This document shows, in pieces, positions 33,401-43,813 of a DNA stretch of 64,000 nt. Position 1 is the first letter of the stretch; the number at the start of each line of letters is the position of its first letter. Both the position numbers and the translations under genes were made by a program. The notes below the pieces were generated by a model. That model had not been told where the DNA came from and ran no database searches. It worked only from the letters and a program-made list of their open reading frames with translations. Origin of the DNA: Caecitellus pseudoparvulus (lineage: Eukaryota; Bigyra: Bicosoecida); assembly GCA_965644315.1 (NCBI GenBank), contig CBFFRQ010000030.1:372001-436000 (forward strand), read 5' to 3'.

Positions 33401-35988
33401 GTGCGCATGCGTCCTTGCAACACAGCGAGATCTGGCAACAGCGTCAGAGCCGTGCTGCGGTATGTCGAGCTGGACCTATCACGGGCCAGGCCCCCCAGCA
33501 TAGCCACAGCCCCACCGGAAGCGGCTTCTGCCGTCGCGTTTGCGAGGAATCGCCGGGCCCACAGGGCAGTGTACTCACGCAAGTTGAAAGCCGCAGTGCC
33601 ATCAATGGCAGAGGCCACTCCGATGGCTGAACGCGGGTGCTGCAGCGCGAGCCTGCAGGCTTCTGCGTGCAGCATGCTGCTGGTCAAGTGCCCCGCGTAC
33701 ATCGCACTGAGGGGTGTCATTCCCTTGCTTGCACCACTGCTGGTGGCGCCAACGGCTTGCCGCATGGCGGCGAGCCACACCTCGCTATTTCCTGCGATGC
33801 TGCTTTCGGCCGCAGCGGCTGCAGCAAGCAGCACCCGCTGCGATACCGCCACGTCCAGGAACAGGGAGCCACGGTGCGCCTCTGAGGAGGCAAAGGCGAT
33901 GGGGAGTACACCCTGCGCTGCGCCAGGACTGCCACCTTCCGCATCTGCGAGGGTTGTGCCCAGGAGCCGGGCCACAGCCAGCGTGTGTCGTGACGCCAGG
34001 GCATTGGGGAGCGGCAACACCCCCCAAGCCACGTTTCGCGCGGCGGCAGTGATTTCCACCTGCACATGTGTCAGGTCCACACCTGCCCAAGAGGGAGTGG
34101 TCAGACGAGCGGGGCCAAAGACCACGCCCCAGCGCAGGAATTGTTGCTGTGCGGCGTGCGTGAGAACGTGGTTCACCACCTCCAAGTGCCCCAGCGTGCG
34201 GTCTGCGACGGCCAGGCCTGCCTCTGCCATCCACAGCAAGTCAAGTCCGACGTCAATGCTGCCCAGACTCTGGTGCATCCACGCGAGCCAGCTGGCCACG
34301 TACCGTGGGTGGTCGTGAGAGGCCGAGGCAGCGGGTGGCTCGGAACGCCCTGTTCCGGCCGTTTCCTGCAATGGCAAGGCCTGAGCCACCCTCGCAGCGA
34401 TGTCCCCCACGCCACGCAAGGCCTGATTAACCCCACCTAGCTCCAATGCGGCGCTGAACACTTCCGCCGCTTGTCCCAGGACTGGCGGCAGCAGCAGCTG
34501 CACTTGGGTGGGGGTCGCGGAAACTGTGCCAGCTGGCATGTTCGCTTCCTCGGCGGCAGTTCCAGCTAGCTGTGTGCCGAGCACGTCCAGCACATTGCCG
34601 ACAAGGTGGCGGAGGTCGTATGTGCTCAGCGCATCCTCCACGGGCAGGGGCGGACTTGCAGCGCTCGGGGCGGTCGTTGGGTCAGGTGCAGCTGTTGTTG
34701 GGGGTGCGGGGTGGGCTTGCTGCCTTGCCTCGAACACCACGTGCAGGGAGCCCATGACAGCCGGCAGCTTCAGCACTGCGAGGCGAATGGCATCGTGCAG
34801 CACCAGCGCACAGTGCATGGCACAGTACAGCAGCACCAGCCCGGTTGTGGCGCGAACTGCCAAGGCCGAGCCGCCCCAGTCTTGCCGCCTAACGTGCACA
34901 GAAATGGCTGACGGAGTCTGCCCCTGATATAGGGCGGACAGTGAAGCGCTCAGTTCGTGCCCGACAGCCTCAACTTGCACCCACACCGCGCTGAAGGCGA
35001 GCGTCTGCAGCAGCCAGAACGCAGCGACAAAGGTGGCTGCCCGTGACAGCGAGCTGCGCGATGCACCCTCCCTGCGTGTCGTGCCTTCCTCAGAGGCATG
35101 GACTGGCATAGACTGGCGGGCTGCAGTCAAGAAACGCGGCCTGATGGCTGCGAGCAGGCGCTGGTTGTCCGCCAGCTGAGCGGCCGCCGCAGCACACAGC
35201 ATCGGCAGCGCAATGCACTGCACGGCCAGCACAGAAAAGCGCAGCGGCAGACCGATGTGCGTGCCACTGCTGTACAGCACCTTGGCCAGGACAAACACTG
35301 GGTGGCCCCACCGGGTGAGACTCGCTGCTCGCGTCACATAGGCAGCTGCCGTCGCGCCACCTGCCGCAACAGCAGCAAAGCAGTAAGTGCGGCGCCCCCC
35401 CCTGACGAGGGGTGTCACACACCGCATGTGGGCGCCCAGAAACACTGCCCAGGCAAAAAACGCTGCAAAGTACACCATGGCGGCATCTAGCCACTCCCAG
35501 TCTTGTGCGGCCAGAGCGGAAGCGGGGGTGGGCGGCGCGTCCACCACGCTGTGCAGCACATCGCAGGCGAACTCGCGTGCGACCCGCCGACCGACCAACC
35601 AGACGTCTTGCGACCAGGCAGCCACGTCCGTGGACTGCCCTGGGCCCGGCGTGGTCGGTGTGCCGCACGCTGTAGCTTGCCACGACAGCCACGCCGTCGT
35701 CTGGGCTCGGGCGACGCCCCACAGCATCCAGTTCAGCAATGCAGCGTAGCCCACGGCGACCCAGCTGCGAAGGTGCGTCAGCAGCATGGCTGAGATGTCC
35801 TGTGCCAGCAGCACCGCCAGCTTGCCGCGCAGTGCGCTGCGCAGCGAACGCTCGAGGAGGGTTCCCACGCCTGCCATGACCACTGTTGGCAAGACCAGGT
35901 TCAGGCAGCTGCCCAGCGTCAGCGCCACGCCCAAGAAGAAGCCATGAAATACCATGACGAGAGTGTTTCCTAGAGATTCCACCCACAC
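30424..35988 (-). CDS. 1,854-aa multi-pass membrane protein of unknown family
   Basis: One uninterrupted exon, unusual here. The N-terminal ~400 residues hold several hydrophobic spans (for example LVMVFHGFFLGVALTLGS, AAMVYFAAFFAWAVFLGAHM, FSVLAVQCIALPMLCAAAAA, ATTGLVLLYCAMHCALVLHD). A large soluble part follows, then another span near residue 1065 (DVLLVVWHFLLSFVVPCL) and hydrophobic helices close to the C-terminus. The soluble parts carry disordered Ser/Pro stretches and no motif I recognise. The layout suggests a large membrane receptor or transport-associated protein, but that is guesswork. Codon use matches its neighbours. It is convergent with paralogue B, with 37 bp between the stops. 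Confidence 0.7.
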   Translation of the reverse strand: MWVESLGNTLVMVFHGFFLGVALTLGSCLNLVLPTVVMAGVGTLLERSLRSALRGKLAVLLAQDISAMLLTHLRSWVAVGYAALLNWMLWGVARAQTTAWLSWQATACGTPTTPGPGQSTDVAAWSQDVWLVGRRVAREFACDVLHSVVDAPPTPASALAAQDWEWLDAAMVYFAAFFAWAVFLGAHMRCVTPLVRGGRRTYCFAAVAAGGATAAAYVTRAASLTRWGHPVFVLAKVLYSSGTHIGLPLRFSVLAVQCIALPMLCAAAAAQLADNQRLLAAIRPRFLTAARQSMPVHASEEGTTRREGASRSSLSRAATFVAAFWLLQTLAFSAVWVQVEAVGHELSASLSALYQGQTPSAISVHVRRQDWGGSALAVRATTGLVLLYCAMHCALVLHDAIRLAVLKLPAVMGSLHVVFEARQQAHPAPPTTAAPDPTTAPSAASPPLPVEDALSTYDLRHLVGNVLDVLGTQLAGTAAEEANMPAGTVSATPTQVQLLLPPVLGQAAEVFSAALELGGVNQALRGVGDIAARVAQALPLQETAGTGRSEPPAASASHDHPRYVASWLAWMHQSLGSIDVGLDLLWMAEAGLAVADRTLGHLEVVNHVLTHAAQQQFLRWGVVFGPARLTTPSWAGVDLTHVQVEITAAARNVAWGVLPLPNALASRHTLAVARLLGTTLADAEGGSPGAAQGVLPIAFASSEAHRGSLFLDVAVSQRVLLAAAAAAESSIAGNSEVWLAAMRQAVGATSSGASKGMTPLSAMYAGHLTSSMLHAEACRLALQHPRSAIGVASAIDGTAAFNLREYTALWARRFLANATAEAASGGAVAMLGGLARDRSSSTYRSTALTLLPDLAVLQGRMRTLHTFVACLRAVLAPARRMGPALPPSLQQLAERPRAGRDEITDQGVDCDPQPTAYPVGEEPVEQLWDVKGYAAGVWRRLQAATALLGSSPATLGHYHSLVWAGTMAPVARCLHFSHPVQSGTTQSPVRERAGSFVAGLYSAGSWKPPTPASTSFSRSESEDTAPDRVHAAHLRGGGSSPTPRAQAARHTPAQPFAAYEESTPPFWMDVLLVVWHFLLSFVVPCLRGVQQGPVAVEPGQHRRAGSDLTAHLPAEQQRLTAHTAATAWGVSPFDMTWGPARALALPGAPSLYAAGEACPSVNSETGHTTSYERRYDEEWRASRSRRTVYQSGPGMGHSAVAELGPDSGGVAVTQASQAAQTACDTWAEAGASPLHVFESSQVMHRIVGSPAMTVSAGVGAEVPAPGTAATLNLGHGSRPQRVPPLQTTTCTHACAAWGLDRKCPALLLPFIRRALAWLDAVCKHVILQVAGAPSTQRHITQDGEAVYAANFAGAVAATPLECCLVISEGDFTLHLPLAETLAGEDGFASWSGVLAPLGTRIVEEAQARTEKVLGRPVRVPRSLAALQESVGQWATGSGSRDALGRYLQRLELWRRSALWHRCLAPRLAARPDMVAAVADLLRKLGHLEQLGTVRCAAFMGVLQPDVNEAVEGALDQGGHTPLPEPSTAPPALGRVESAGHDSAMSWDSEGFAQPGAAGSSLFGMRHWLGGGHSVGSSPASEGAYTAYLGEDPASRVPADGVSGFPWPGALPDMPVGQPDMPPSLQGLQDAWSSLVGVGSMLAASITPLLSAVDLQLIVAMDDVLDVLCVTLPDIERPCSTAGGSEPAPTPDESTSGVSRMIQWLQGHVQAWAAAPAAHAAWAAQHPVAAILALETAVRVAHILTCLLSCRSVPNAAVLPATLILPVHGPGATAAEVCTDPAARSARASARVWALAQASPRVLPSAAPGMVQAHALAVLAAGWGLHALVPEHGAGSAGAAGGHSDSPPTEPEVQG

Positions 35989-36252
35989 ACGGCGCGCAGC
36001 GACTCGGGGGTCAAGGTGAGGGACACTGTGCGCGCTTTTCGCGTGGCGTGCCGAGCGTGCCTCCTCTCGGCAGAGCTGCTGGCAACTAGGATTCCTGCAC
36101 GATTGCGGCCAAATTGCAGCGCCCCCAGATGACTGTGGGGCACTTGCACGCAGGGATGCTCAGGAAGGTATCCCCGGTTTTGCCCGGCCACCTTGATCTG
36201 GGCGGGGGTGGCGTTGCGCAGGTGTTGCGGCGTTTCGGCAGCGTTTTGAGGC

Positions 36253-37737
36253 ATGGCAGCTCCCTTCGTGCCGAACCTGGAGCTGCTGTCCGAGGTGTCT
36301 GGCCTGCTCAAGGCATCGTCATCAGGGCGCATTCCTAAATATGGTCCCAGGTCGGGCGATATTCGTGCAGGGGCACAAGCTGCGTCTGTTGCAGGCCGCA
36401 GCGTAGCTCCGCCTGGCGTTGAGCTCGCACCTGGCCGTTGCTACGCCTTCCTCTCTCGGCTGGAGCGCCCAGCGCACCACTTCTTGGCGGTGTTTGATGT
36501 GCCCACTGTGATGCCTGGTGCAGCTCAGGGCGACGACGCCAGCCAGGGTGCTGCAGAAGACCGCGCTTGGCACGACGAAGCGACCCACATTGAGCTGGTC
36601 CGATGCCGCCAACACTTTTACGCCACGGCGCAGGGTGAGGGCAGCGCCACGGCCATGGGCCCCCTCAAACGCGGCGTGGCGGTGTTCAGGGCGCCATGGC
36701 GCGCGACGGGGCTCCCTGCGTCGCCCACCACGCCACCTCCTGCGCATGTCGCCACCCCACTCGCGTCAGTCCGTGCCGCTGTGCTCAAGGCTCGGCCGGA
36801 TGCGCAGAACGTGCAGGTGGCGTACAGGGGCCTCTTTGCACGGGTGAACGTCAGCACTCTGCTGCTGCCGCTGGGCGCAGCGGAGGACCCTCGTGTCAGC
36901 CTCTTGCAAGCCTTGCCCCAGCTGCCCCAGTCCCCAGCAGCCCGGAGTGAGGCAGACCACGTGGAACAGGGCCGACCACGGGAGGGGGGGGCGGAGGCAG
37001 CAACGCCCCCCACTGCACCTGGCGACGGCCAAGCACTTCCCCCGATCCCGCCGCCTTCCTCCCCCCCCTCCAGTTCCTTGTCGGGGGGTCTCCCGCCACT
37101 GCCAGGGGTAGGAGGCAGGCCCCCCCTCGCCACCCCCATTGGCGCTGTGCGCCGGGGGCCTCCCACGTTGTCAGCCGCAGATGCCTCCGTGCTGGAGGGA
37201 CTGGTGGGGTCCACCTCGCCCCCCACGCCCTCATCGCTGCCCGTGTACACCACACAGCAAGTGGAGGATGCGTGCATGCGGGAGCTGCTGCAGCGCAGTC
37301 TGGCCGTCGCGCCAGCCCAGTCGTCCGCCGCCTCATCCGGCGTGGCGGTGGTAAAAACGCACCACCTCTTCCTGGCGCCCGATGGGACCCTGGTGGGCAC
37401 ACCAGCAGCACCAGAGCAGCAGCCTGATGCGCAGGTGCTCGTGCCAGGCTCCCCACTTGGAGGCGTTGCTGTGGCGGGAGGAGTCACAGCAACGCCAGCA
37501 CTGGGCAGCGACTGCGGCCAAGCAGTGGTGACGCAGGTGGAGTTCTTGGGCGTATCGCAGCAGACGACATGGCTGCCAGGCTTGGACCCCAGCGCAGGAC
37601 GTGCCCTGCCAGAGCTGCCCCTGCCTCAACTTACCGCGTGCAGCGCGTTGACTCTTGGCCCTGACCAACTGGCTGAGGCGTGTGCCTTGGCTCGCGAGAA
37701 GTGGGCCCAGGCGTCGGCAGCTAGAGAAGAGAAGTAA
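36253..37737 (+). CDS. 494-aa protein of unknown function
   Basis: Single exon. The N-terminal ~190 residues are folded-looking (GRCYAFLSRLERPAHHFLAV, HIELVRCRQHFYATAQGE, VQVAYRGLFARVNVSTLLL). Residues about 220-310 are a Pro/Ser/Gly-rich linker. The last ~170 residues look folded again and end in a helix (QLAEACALAREKWAQASAA). No signal peptide or membrane span. I recognise no family. It shares a 264 bp divergent promoter with the large membrane protein. The stop codon is directly followed by AATGCA, as in several other genes of the window. Confidence 0.65.
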   Translation: MAAPFVPNLELLSEVSGLLKASSSGRIPKYGPRSGDIRAGAQAASVAGRSVAPPGVELAPGRCYAFLSRLERPAHHFLAVFDVPTVMPGAAQGDDASQGAAEDRAWHDEATHIELVRCRQHFYATAQGEGSATAMGPLKRGVAVFRAPWRATGLPASPTTPPPAHVATPLASVRAAVLKARPDAQNVQVAYRGLFARVNVSTLLLPLGAAEDPRVSLLQALPQLPQSPAARSEADHVEQGRPREGGAEAATPPTAPGDGQALPPIPPPSSPPSSSLSGGLPPLPGVGGRPPLATPIGAVRRGPPTLSAADASVLEGLVGSTSPPTPSSLPVYTTQQVEDACMRELLQRSLAVAPAQSSAASSGVAVVKTHHLFLAPDGTLVGTPAAPEQQPDAQVLVPGSPLGGVAVAGGVTATPALGSDCGQAVVTQVEFLGVSQQTTWLPGLDPSAGRALPELPLPQLTACSALTLGPDQLAEACALAREKWAQASAAREEK

Positions 37738-37871
37738 AATGCACCAACATTCAAAGGTTGAACAGACTAATTGACGCGTTCTGGGAACGCTTACACGTGC
37801 CACCCTGCCCGTGCCGCTGCACTGTCCTTTCCTTTGCGCGGAGCTTGGCGCCGTCGCTGCGACTGCCTGCC

Positions 37872-40800
37872 ATGGCCGCAAGGGGCCGCGCTTCCCGGGC
37901 GCAGCAGAGCGAGAGTGCCACTCGCCGCAAGCAGGCGTTGGGATTGGTGGAAAAGGTACGAGAGTGTGGCACTTGCAGTGCGAGGGCTTTGCGGCCGACT
38001 TGGCGGAGCCCACCGGTGACCAGGGCGTTTCACGTCACAGCACTCTGTGCTGCACACGCGCTGCACAGGCCAAGGCGGAGCTGCATGCGGGGCGGAACTT
38101 CGAAGAAGTGCTGGAACTGTACAATGAAGCCTGCAGCCTCATGCCGACTGTGTCCCGGTACTTCTTCCTGCGGGGCAACCTGCACAAGGCCATGGGCCGC
38201 TGGCTGCTGGCTCACTTTGACTACGCCGAGGCCATCAAGCAGAGCAAGTCCCGGCGCACAGCGGCAGGGGTGGACCCGGACTACTACTGTGCGCGAGGCC
38301 TGTGCTTCCGCAAGATGGGCAGTCTGCGGGAGGCGCTGGGGGACCTGAACAACGCCATTCACTTGAAGCACGACAACGGCACGTACTACTTCCAGCGGGG
38401 ACTGGTGCACTTCCAGGCAGGCGACTACGCTGCCGCCGAGAAGGACTTCACGTCTTCCATCAAGTACCACTCCCAGACGTACCGGGCGTACTTCAACAGA
38501 GCAAACTGCCGGCGGAAGCTGGGTGACCCGGCAGGCGCCATCGACGACTTGCGGCAGGCCACGACCGTGGACCCCACTGCCCCCGCCGCGCACAATGCGT
38601 TGGGGCTGGCCCTGTGCGAGCAAGGAGACTACTTTGGCGCCCTGGCTTCCGTCAGCCTTGCCTGCAGCAACGCGCCCTCCAACGCAACGTACCTGTGCAA
38701 CCGAGGCTTGGTGCACTACCACCTGGGCAACCTGTCCGAGGCGCTGGCAGACTACGGGGCGGCAGTGGCGGCATCGGAGGGGGGGCAGCCTGATGCCACC
38801 ATTCTCTTCCACCGTGGCAACGCCCTACTGGCGGCAGGGAAGGCACGCGAGGCGCTGGCTGACTTGACCATGGCGGCCCACCTGACTCTCCAGGCCATGC
38901 GCGATCCGACATCGGGAGACCACGGCAGCACCAGTGCTGGCAGCGCCAGCGACTCCCGCTCCAGCACCTCCCTGCTGCACAGCCTGCAGCAGGCTCGGCG
39001 GGGGGCCGCCTCCAAGGCTTCCTTGGGGGGCTCCAGCTCAGCAGGAGGGGGGGCCGCTGCGCGACGGGTGGGTGCCCTGCAAGCCGGGACGTCAGTGGAC
39101 AACCTGCCCGTGCTGGAGGGTGGCGCCAATGCGCGTGTCGTGGCGGGGCAGGAGAAGGTGGTGGCGGGGGATGGCGGTGCCCTGGACCCGGTCCGGGCAG
39201 GGGAGGGCCAGGTGGGCGCCACCGTCACCACGGGGCTGGGCCTGTCCCTGTACTCCAAGGTGCCCCCTGCGCCTGCCCAGGAGCAGGGGGCTGGGGGGGA
39301 AGGTCAGGATGGCTCCAGCGAGGGGGGGGCCGTGATGAGTCAGGGCCAGGCCAGCGAGGCCCGCCGGCGGGCCATGGTGGCTGCCAAGGCTGCCGCCGCC
39401 GACCACCAGGGCCTGACGCTGAACATTGGCCTGCCACCTGTGCAGGACATCACTGTGAACGCGATGGAGGAGGGCGCTGCGGGCGGCACGGGGGCTGTCG
39501 GGGTGCATAGGTGGGGCGCTGCGGGAGGGGGGGGCGGGCCCGCAGGGGGGGGCGCTGCCTCTGGCCACGAGGACGACATCGACCTGCCCCGGGTGCTGCC
39601 GACGGAAGACGACATTGAAGTGCTGCGCCGCACGGGGGAGATTGTCGTGCAGGCGACCAAGGGCGAGGGGGGGCGGCTGGGAGGCGGAGGGGGGGTCATG
39701 GGCGTCTCCTCCCTCGCCCTCATTGCAGCGAGGCAGCAGCACTCCCTGGGCCTGGCCTTCCAAGCCCTGCGCAAGTACGACGCGGCTCTGGAACACTTCC
39801 AGCTGGCCCTGGCCCTGTGGGGGGGGCATGCGCCCAGTCGGTACCACGCAGCCCTCATGCTGCACGCGCTCGGCGACCACGACCAGGCTGAGGCGGAGCT
39901 GGGAACACTGCTGGCGCGGGAGGCTGACTCCCAGCGCGTGCTGGAGGCCCGTGGCCTGGCTCGACAGGCCATGGGGCGGCATCGGGAGGCTGTGGAAGAT
40001 TTCACGGCGGCCCTGGCGGTGGAGGAGCGAGGTGAGACGCTGTACCATCGAGGAGTCAGCCACCTGGCCACAAAGCCACGGCCAGATGTGCAGGCAGCCT
40101 TACGGGACTTGAGGGCTGCGCGCAAGGCAGGGTTCAAACGGGGGGAGGTGTACGACAAGGTGGCCACGGCGTTCCTGCTGCAAGCGGACGTTCCGTCTGC
40201 CATCGCTGCGTACACTGCCGCCCTGGAGCTGGACCCCACGAACCTGTCGTACTTGGCCCGCCGCTCACAGTGCCACCGGGAAATCGGGGACTCTGCAGAG
40301 GCCGAAGCCGACCTGTCCATCGCGCTGTCCATGCCGCATGCTGACGCGTCACTGTTGTACCTGCGCGGGCTCGCACGCTACGACCAGGACAAGTTCGACG
40401 AGGCCGTGGAAGACTTGCACGCCGCCCTGGCCGCAGGGGTGGACCCAGCCACACTGCCAGATGTGTACTATACGATTGGCCTGGCCCATGCGAACTCGGA
40501 CACGCACGACGCTGCAGAAGAGGCGTTTTCCGCGGCGCTGGCGGTGAACCCGCCGCCCCCCCGAAAGCTGCGCTTGCTGTACCTGCACGAGCGCGCAAAG
40601 TCCAGGCAGATGATTGCCATGCACGAGGAAGCTGTGGAAGACTTCACCGAGGTCATTGCTTTGAACGCCTGCAACGCGCATGCGTACTTTCGGCGGGCCT
40701 TCTCCCACAAGGCGTTGAAGCAGTACGAGCAGGCGGCCAGCGACTTTGAAACTGCCCGCATGCTGCAGCCGAAAAACCCACACCTGGTCGTGAACTACTC

Positions 40801-41041
40801 TGCACTGCACGAAATGGACACCATCATTCTGTGCGCTGCTGGCGAGGAGCCTGCCTTCGACGACGAGCGTTTTCCTGAGCTGGCAGCGGAGGAAGTTGGC
40901 GAAGCGCGGGAGGCCGGCATCGAGCACCTGCGCGACAAGCTGGCACGGCAGGCTTCGCTGCAAGCAGGTGGCCGCAGTGGCATGGCGGGAGACTTGCTGC
41001 GTGAGGAGCACGCCAGTCGCCACATTCCAGGACACAAGTGA
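37872..41041 (+). CDS. Large TPR-repeat protein (1,018 aa)
   Basis: Exon 1 (37872-37955) encodes a basic start (MAARGRASRAQQSESATRRK) and splices in phase 0 over a 113 bp intron (donor GTACGA) to exon 2 (38069-41041). An N-terminal array of about eight TPR motifs (for example FEEVLELYNEACSLMPTVSR, YYCARGLCFRKMGSLREALG) is followed by a Gly/Ala/Ser-rich disordered insert at about 300-560. A second TPR array then runs almost to the end. TPR arrays are peptide-binding scaffolds. The split double array resembles TTC-type ciliary and assembly proteins such as TTC6, but no specific partner can be named. The open frame extends upstream of exon 1 in another phase; the spliced start fits better because the TPR begins at once. 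Confidence 0.8.
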
Positions 41042-41297
41042 CCATGTGTGGAGCCTGTGTCACGGGTGCTTGCTTGGCAGCGGCATGGGCCTGGGAAGCA
41101 ACACGTGGGGGGTGGTGGCACGCTTCATGACATACGGCACAGCAACCTGCACAGTACAGCTTCCCCCATGACTGCAGCAACGCGCGTCGTGGCACCCGCT
41201 GCGCAATTGTGCAGCGGTCTCAATACACGCACCATCTCCTGTCATCCACAACCCTGGTAGTGCTTCGCTGCCTGTGTTCCCAGTTCCATTCCACACC

Positions 41298-42364
41298 ATG
41301 GAAGGCTTCAAAGCCAGCTTGCAGGCATGGCTGGCCGACCCTGCGGGCCGCTACGAGGCCCTGGCCATGGACTTTGACTGGCAGCGCACGCCGTTCACTA
41401 CTTGGCACACGCCTGCAGCTATCTGCGCCGTCTACCTGGTGGTAGTGGCCCTGCTGACGCCGCGAGCCCAGGCCATGTCGAAGGAATTCAAGGAGCTGCG
41501 CAAGCAGGGCAAGGCGCGCCCTGTCACGCTCATGACGCACGTCTTCGCCATGCACAACTTGGGCGTGTGCCTGCTGTCGGCAGCCATGTTTGTGGGAGGG
41601 GCTTGGGAGGTGTACCGCCGTGTGTCTGGGGCTGTGACGTATGGGAGCAGCGTGCAGTACGGCGGCGGCGATCAGCTGCACTGGCAGTTCTTGTTCTGCG
41701 AGGACACGTCCATGCAGAGCAAGGGGCCTGTCTTTCTGTGGGTGCGTGCGGAATTTGCGCCCGCTGGAACCCGCCGACACCACGCCAAGCGCGTGGAGCC
41801 ACGAGGGTGCGAGGTTTGGCACACGGAATGCGTGAACCCCCACAGTCTTACATCTACGCTCTGTCCAAGATCCCTGAGCTCCTGGACACCGTGTACGCGC
41901 TGATCCGCGGGACGTGCGTGCCGACAGCGATGTTGCAAGTGACGTGGCCCGCCGCACGTCCCCACCTCGCCCTCCGCAGCATCCCGCCCTCCTACACCCT
42001 GCACGTGTTCCACCACGCCGTGGTGCTGTTCATGGTCTACTTTTGGATGGACCAGCAGCAGTCTCTGCAGTTCATTGGCCTGCTCTTCAACACCGCCGTG
42101 CACGTGGTCATGTACTGCTACTACACAATGCGGGCGTACGGCATCACGCCCTGGTGGAAGAACTACATCACCCGCATGCAGATCGTGCAGTTCATGACGT
42201 CCTTCGCGTCGCTGTGCGTCGCGCTGTGGCTACGGTTCACGCCCGCCGGCCCGTCCGCCTGTGCTGGGGAGGGCGCTGTGTTGTTCAACGCAGCCTTCAA
42301 CCTCATCCTGCTGTCAGGCTTCGTGGGGGTGCTGTTCCGGAACACCAAGACCAAGACTGCCTGA
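41298..42364 (+). CDS. ELO-family very-long-chain fatty-acid elongase
   Basis: 3-ketoacyl-CoA synthase of the ER elongation cycle. Three exons (41298-41741, 41846-41913, 41980-42364) give 298 aa. All ELO signatures are present: KIPELLDT at 156-163, the catalytic histidine box HVFHH at 179-183, NTAVHVVMYCYY, and TRMQIVQF. Five to seven membrane spans can be drawn. Both introns (104 and 66 bp) have GTGCGT donors and lie next to the first two signatures. The second join restores the K-x-x-E...HxxHH spacing. Chain-length and desaturation preference cannot be judged by eye; the HVFHH (not HVYHH) box is a mild variant. The stop is only 21 bp from the stop of the convergent ATCase gene. Confidence 0.93.
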
Positions 42365-42385
42365 GCAATGCACGTCGCCGCACCG

Positions 42386-43647
42386 TCACGGCAGGGCCTT
42401 GCCGCTCAGCAGCGCCAGCAGCGCCATGCGGGCGTACAGGCCGTTTTCCATCTGCCGGAAGTACGCTGCACGGCCCTTGGGGTCGCTGTCCACGTCCGTG
42501 GAGATCTCGTCCACTCGAGGCAGGGGGTGCATCACCACCATGCGGTCTTTGGCGTCGGCCAGCGTTGCGGCGTTGATGACAAAAACGCCCTTCACGGCTT
42601 CAAACGCCTCGCGCGTCTCGAAGCGTTCAGCCTGGATGCGGGTCACGTACAGGACGTCGGAGGCTGCGACGAGGTCAGGCGTCAGGTGCGTGTGCTGTGC
42701 GACGTCCACGCCGCGCGCTTCCAGCTCTGCCACAATGCCAGGCGGCGTGCTCAGCTGTTCAGGCGCGACGAAGACGAGCTTGACGTTGAAGAGAGCCAGC
42801 ACCTTTGCCAGGCTGTGGACAGTGCGCCCGTGCTTCAAATCGCCTGCGCGTGGGTGTCGTGCAGGGCCTGCGTGCTGCGTTGCGGCAGGCGGCAACGCGG
42901 CGGCTGAGACACCCACCAACCATGGTCACAGTCAGCCCGTCAATCGTGCCCAGCTCAGAGTGGATAGTGAAGGCATCCAACAGCGCCTGCGTGGGGTGCT
43001 CGCCCGTCCCATCCCCCGCGTTGATGACTGGCTTGCTCGCCGCGTCGGCTGCCTCCTGCGCAGCGCCCGCCTTGGGGTGCCGCAGCACGAGCAAGTCAGC
43101 GTAGCACTCCAAGCACCGAATGGTGTCGCTGAGGGTCTCGCCTTTCTTAACAGATGAAGACGACTGTGCAGGAGGTGGGGGGAGGCCAGCGTGCGAAGGG
43201 CTTTGGCTGACTTGGCTGTGGCCTCTACCGTTCAGTTTCCGCACCTCATTGATTTGCAGGACTGTGCCGCCCAAACGCTGCATGGCAGCGGCAAACGAAC
43301 AGCTTGTTCGGGTGCTCGGCTCATAGAAGATGTTGGCCAGGATCTGTGTAGGTGGGGCGAGTTCCGCTCAGTCCAGGGGGCGCGGGATTCTGGCACCGCA
43401 TCTTGCCTTTCGCTTCAGCAGGTCCACCCCGCCGTCGGCTTTGACTGCGTCCTTCATCCCAGCGGCTTGAGTAAAGAAGTACCTGCGCAGGCAAGGGCAT
43501 GTCATGCACAACTGCTGCACTTGTACCCGAAACACGCGCGCCTCACTCCAGCGCAGGGCGGTCAAACTGGCGGGCAGAGGTGACAGAGGTGCCTTCCCAC
43601 CCGCTGTCGCCAGAGATGGCGCTGGGGACGCGGCTTTGCGCGGCCAT
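42386..43647 (-). CDS. PYRB: Aspartate carbamoyltransferase, stand-alone
   Basis: Second step of de novo pyrimidine synthesis: carbamoyl phosphate plus aspartate to carbamoyl-aspartate. Five exons (43547-43647, 43407-43482, 43245-43343, 42917-43163, 42386-42843) give 326 aa, the size of a single catalytic chain. The carbamoyl-phosphate loop [12 protein letters not shown] (68-73 for PSTRTS), the lysine loop [29 protein letters not shown] and MHPLPRVDE are all intact. The wording ([18 protein letters not shown]) is close to the ATCase domain of animal CAD, yet no dihydroorotase or CPSII is attached. One intron (43344-43406) appears to use a GC donor (AAG|GCAAGA). There is no strong organelle targeting sequence, so a cytosolic enzyme is likely. 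Confidence 0.93.
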
Positions 43648-43813
43648 GGTGACACAGAGGAAGGTAATGGGCTAATTTTCACACGACGCAAACTTCGCTA
43701 CGTGGGCATAGTTGCATAGTCAGAGTTTTAAGTTGAGACGCTCCTCGTTCGCTCGGCCCAAAGCCTCATTTTGGCGCCGACTGCGAAAGCAGGCGCAAAA
43801 CGCCGGCGAAACG

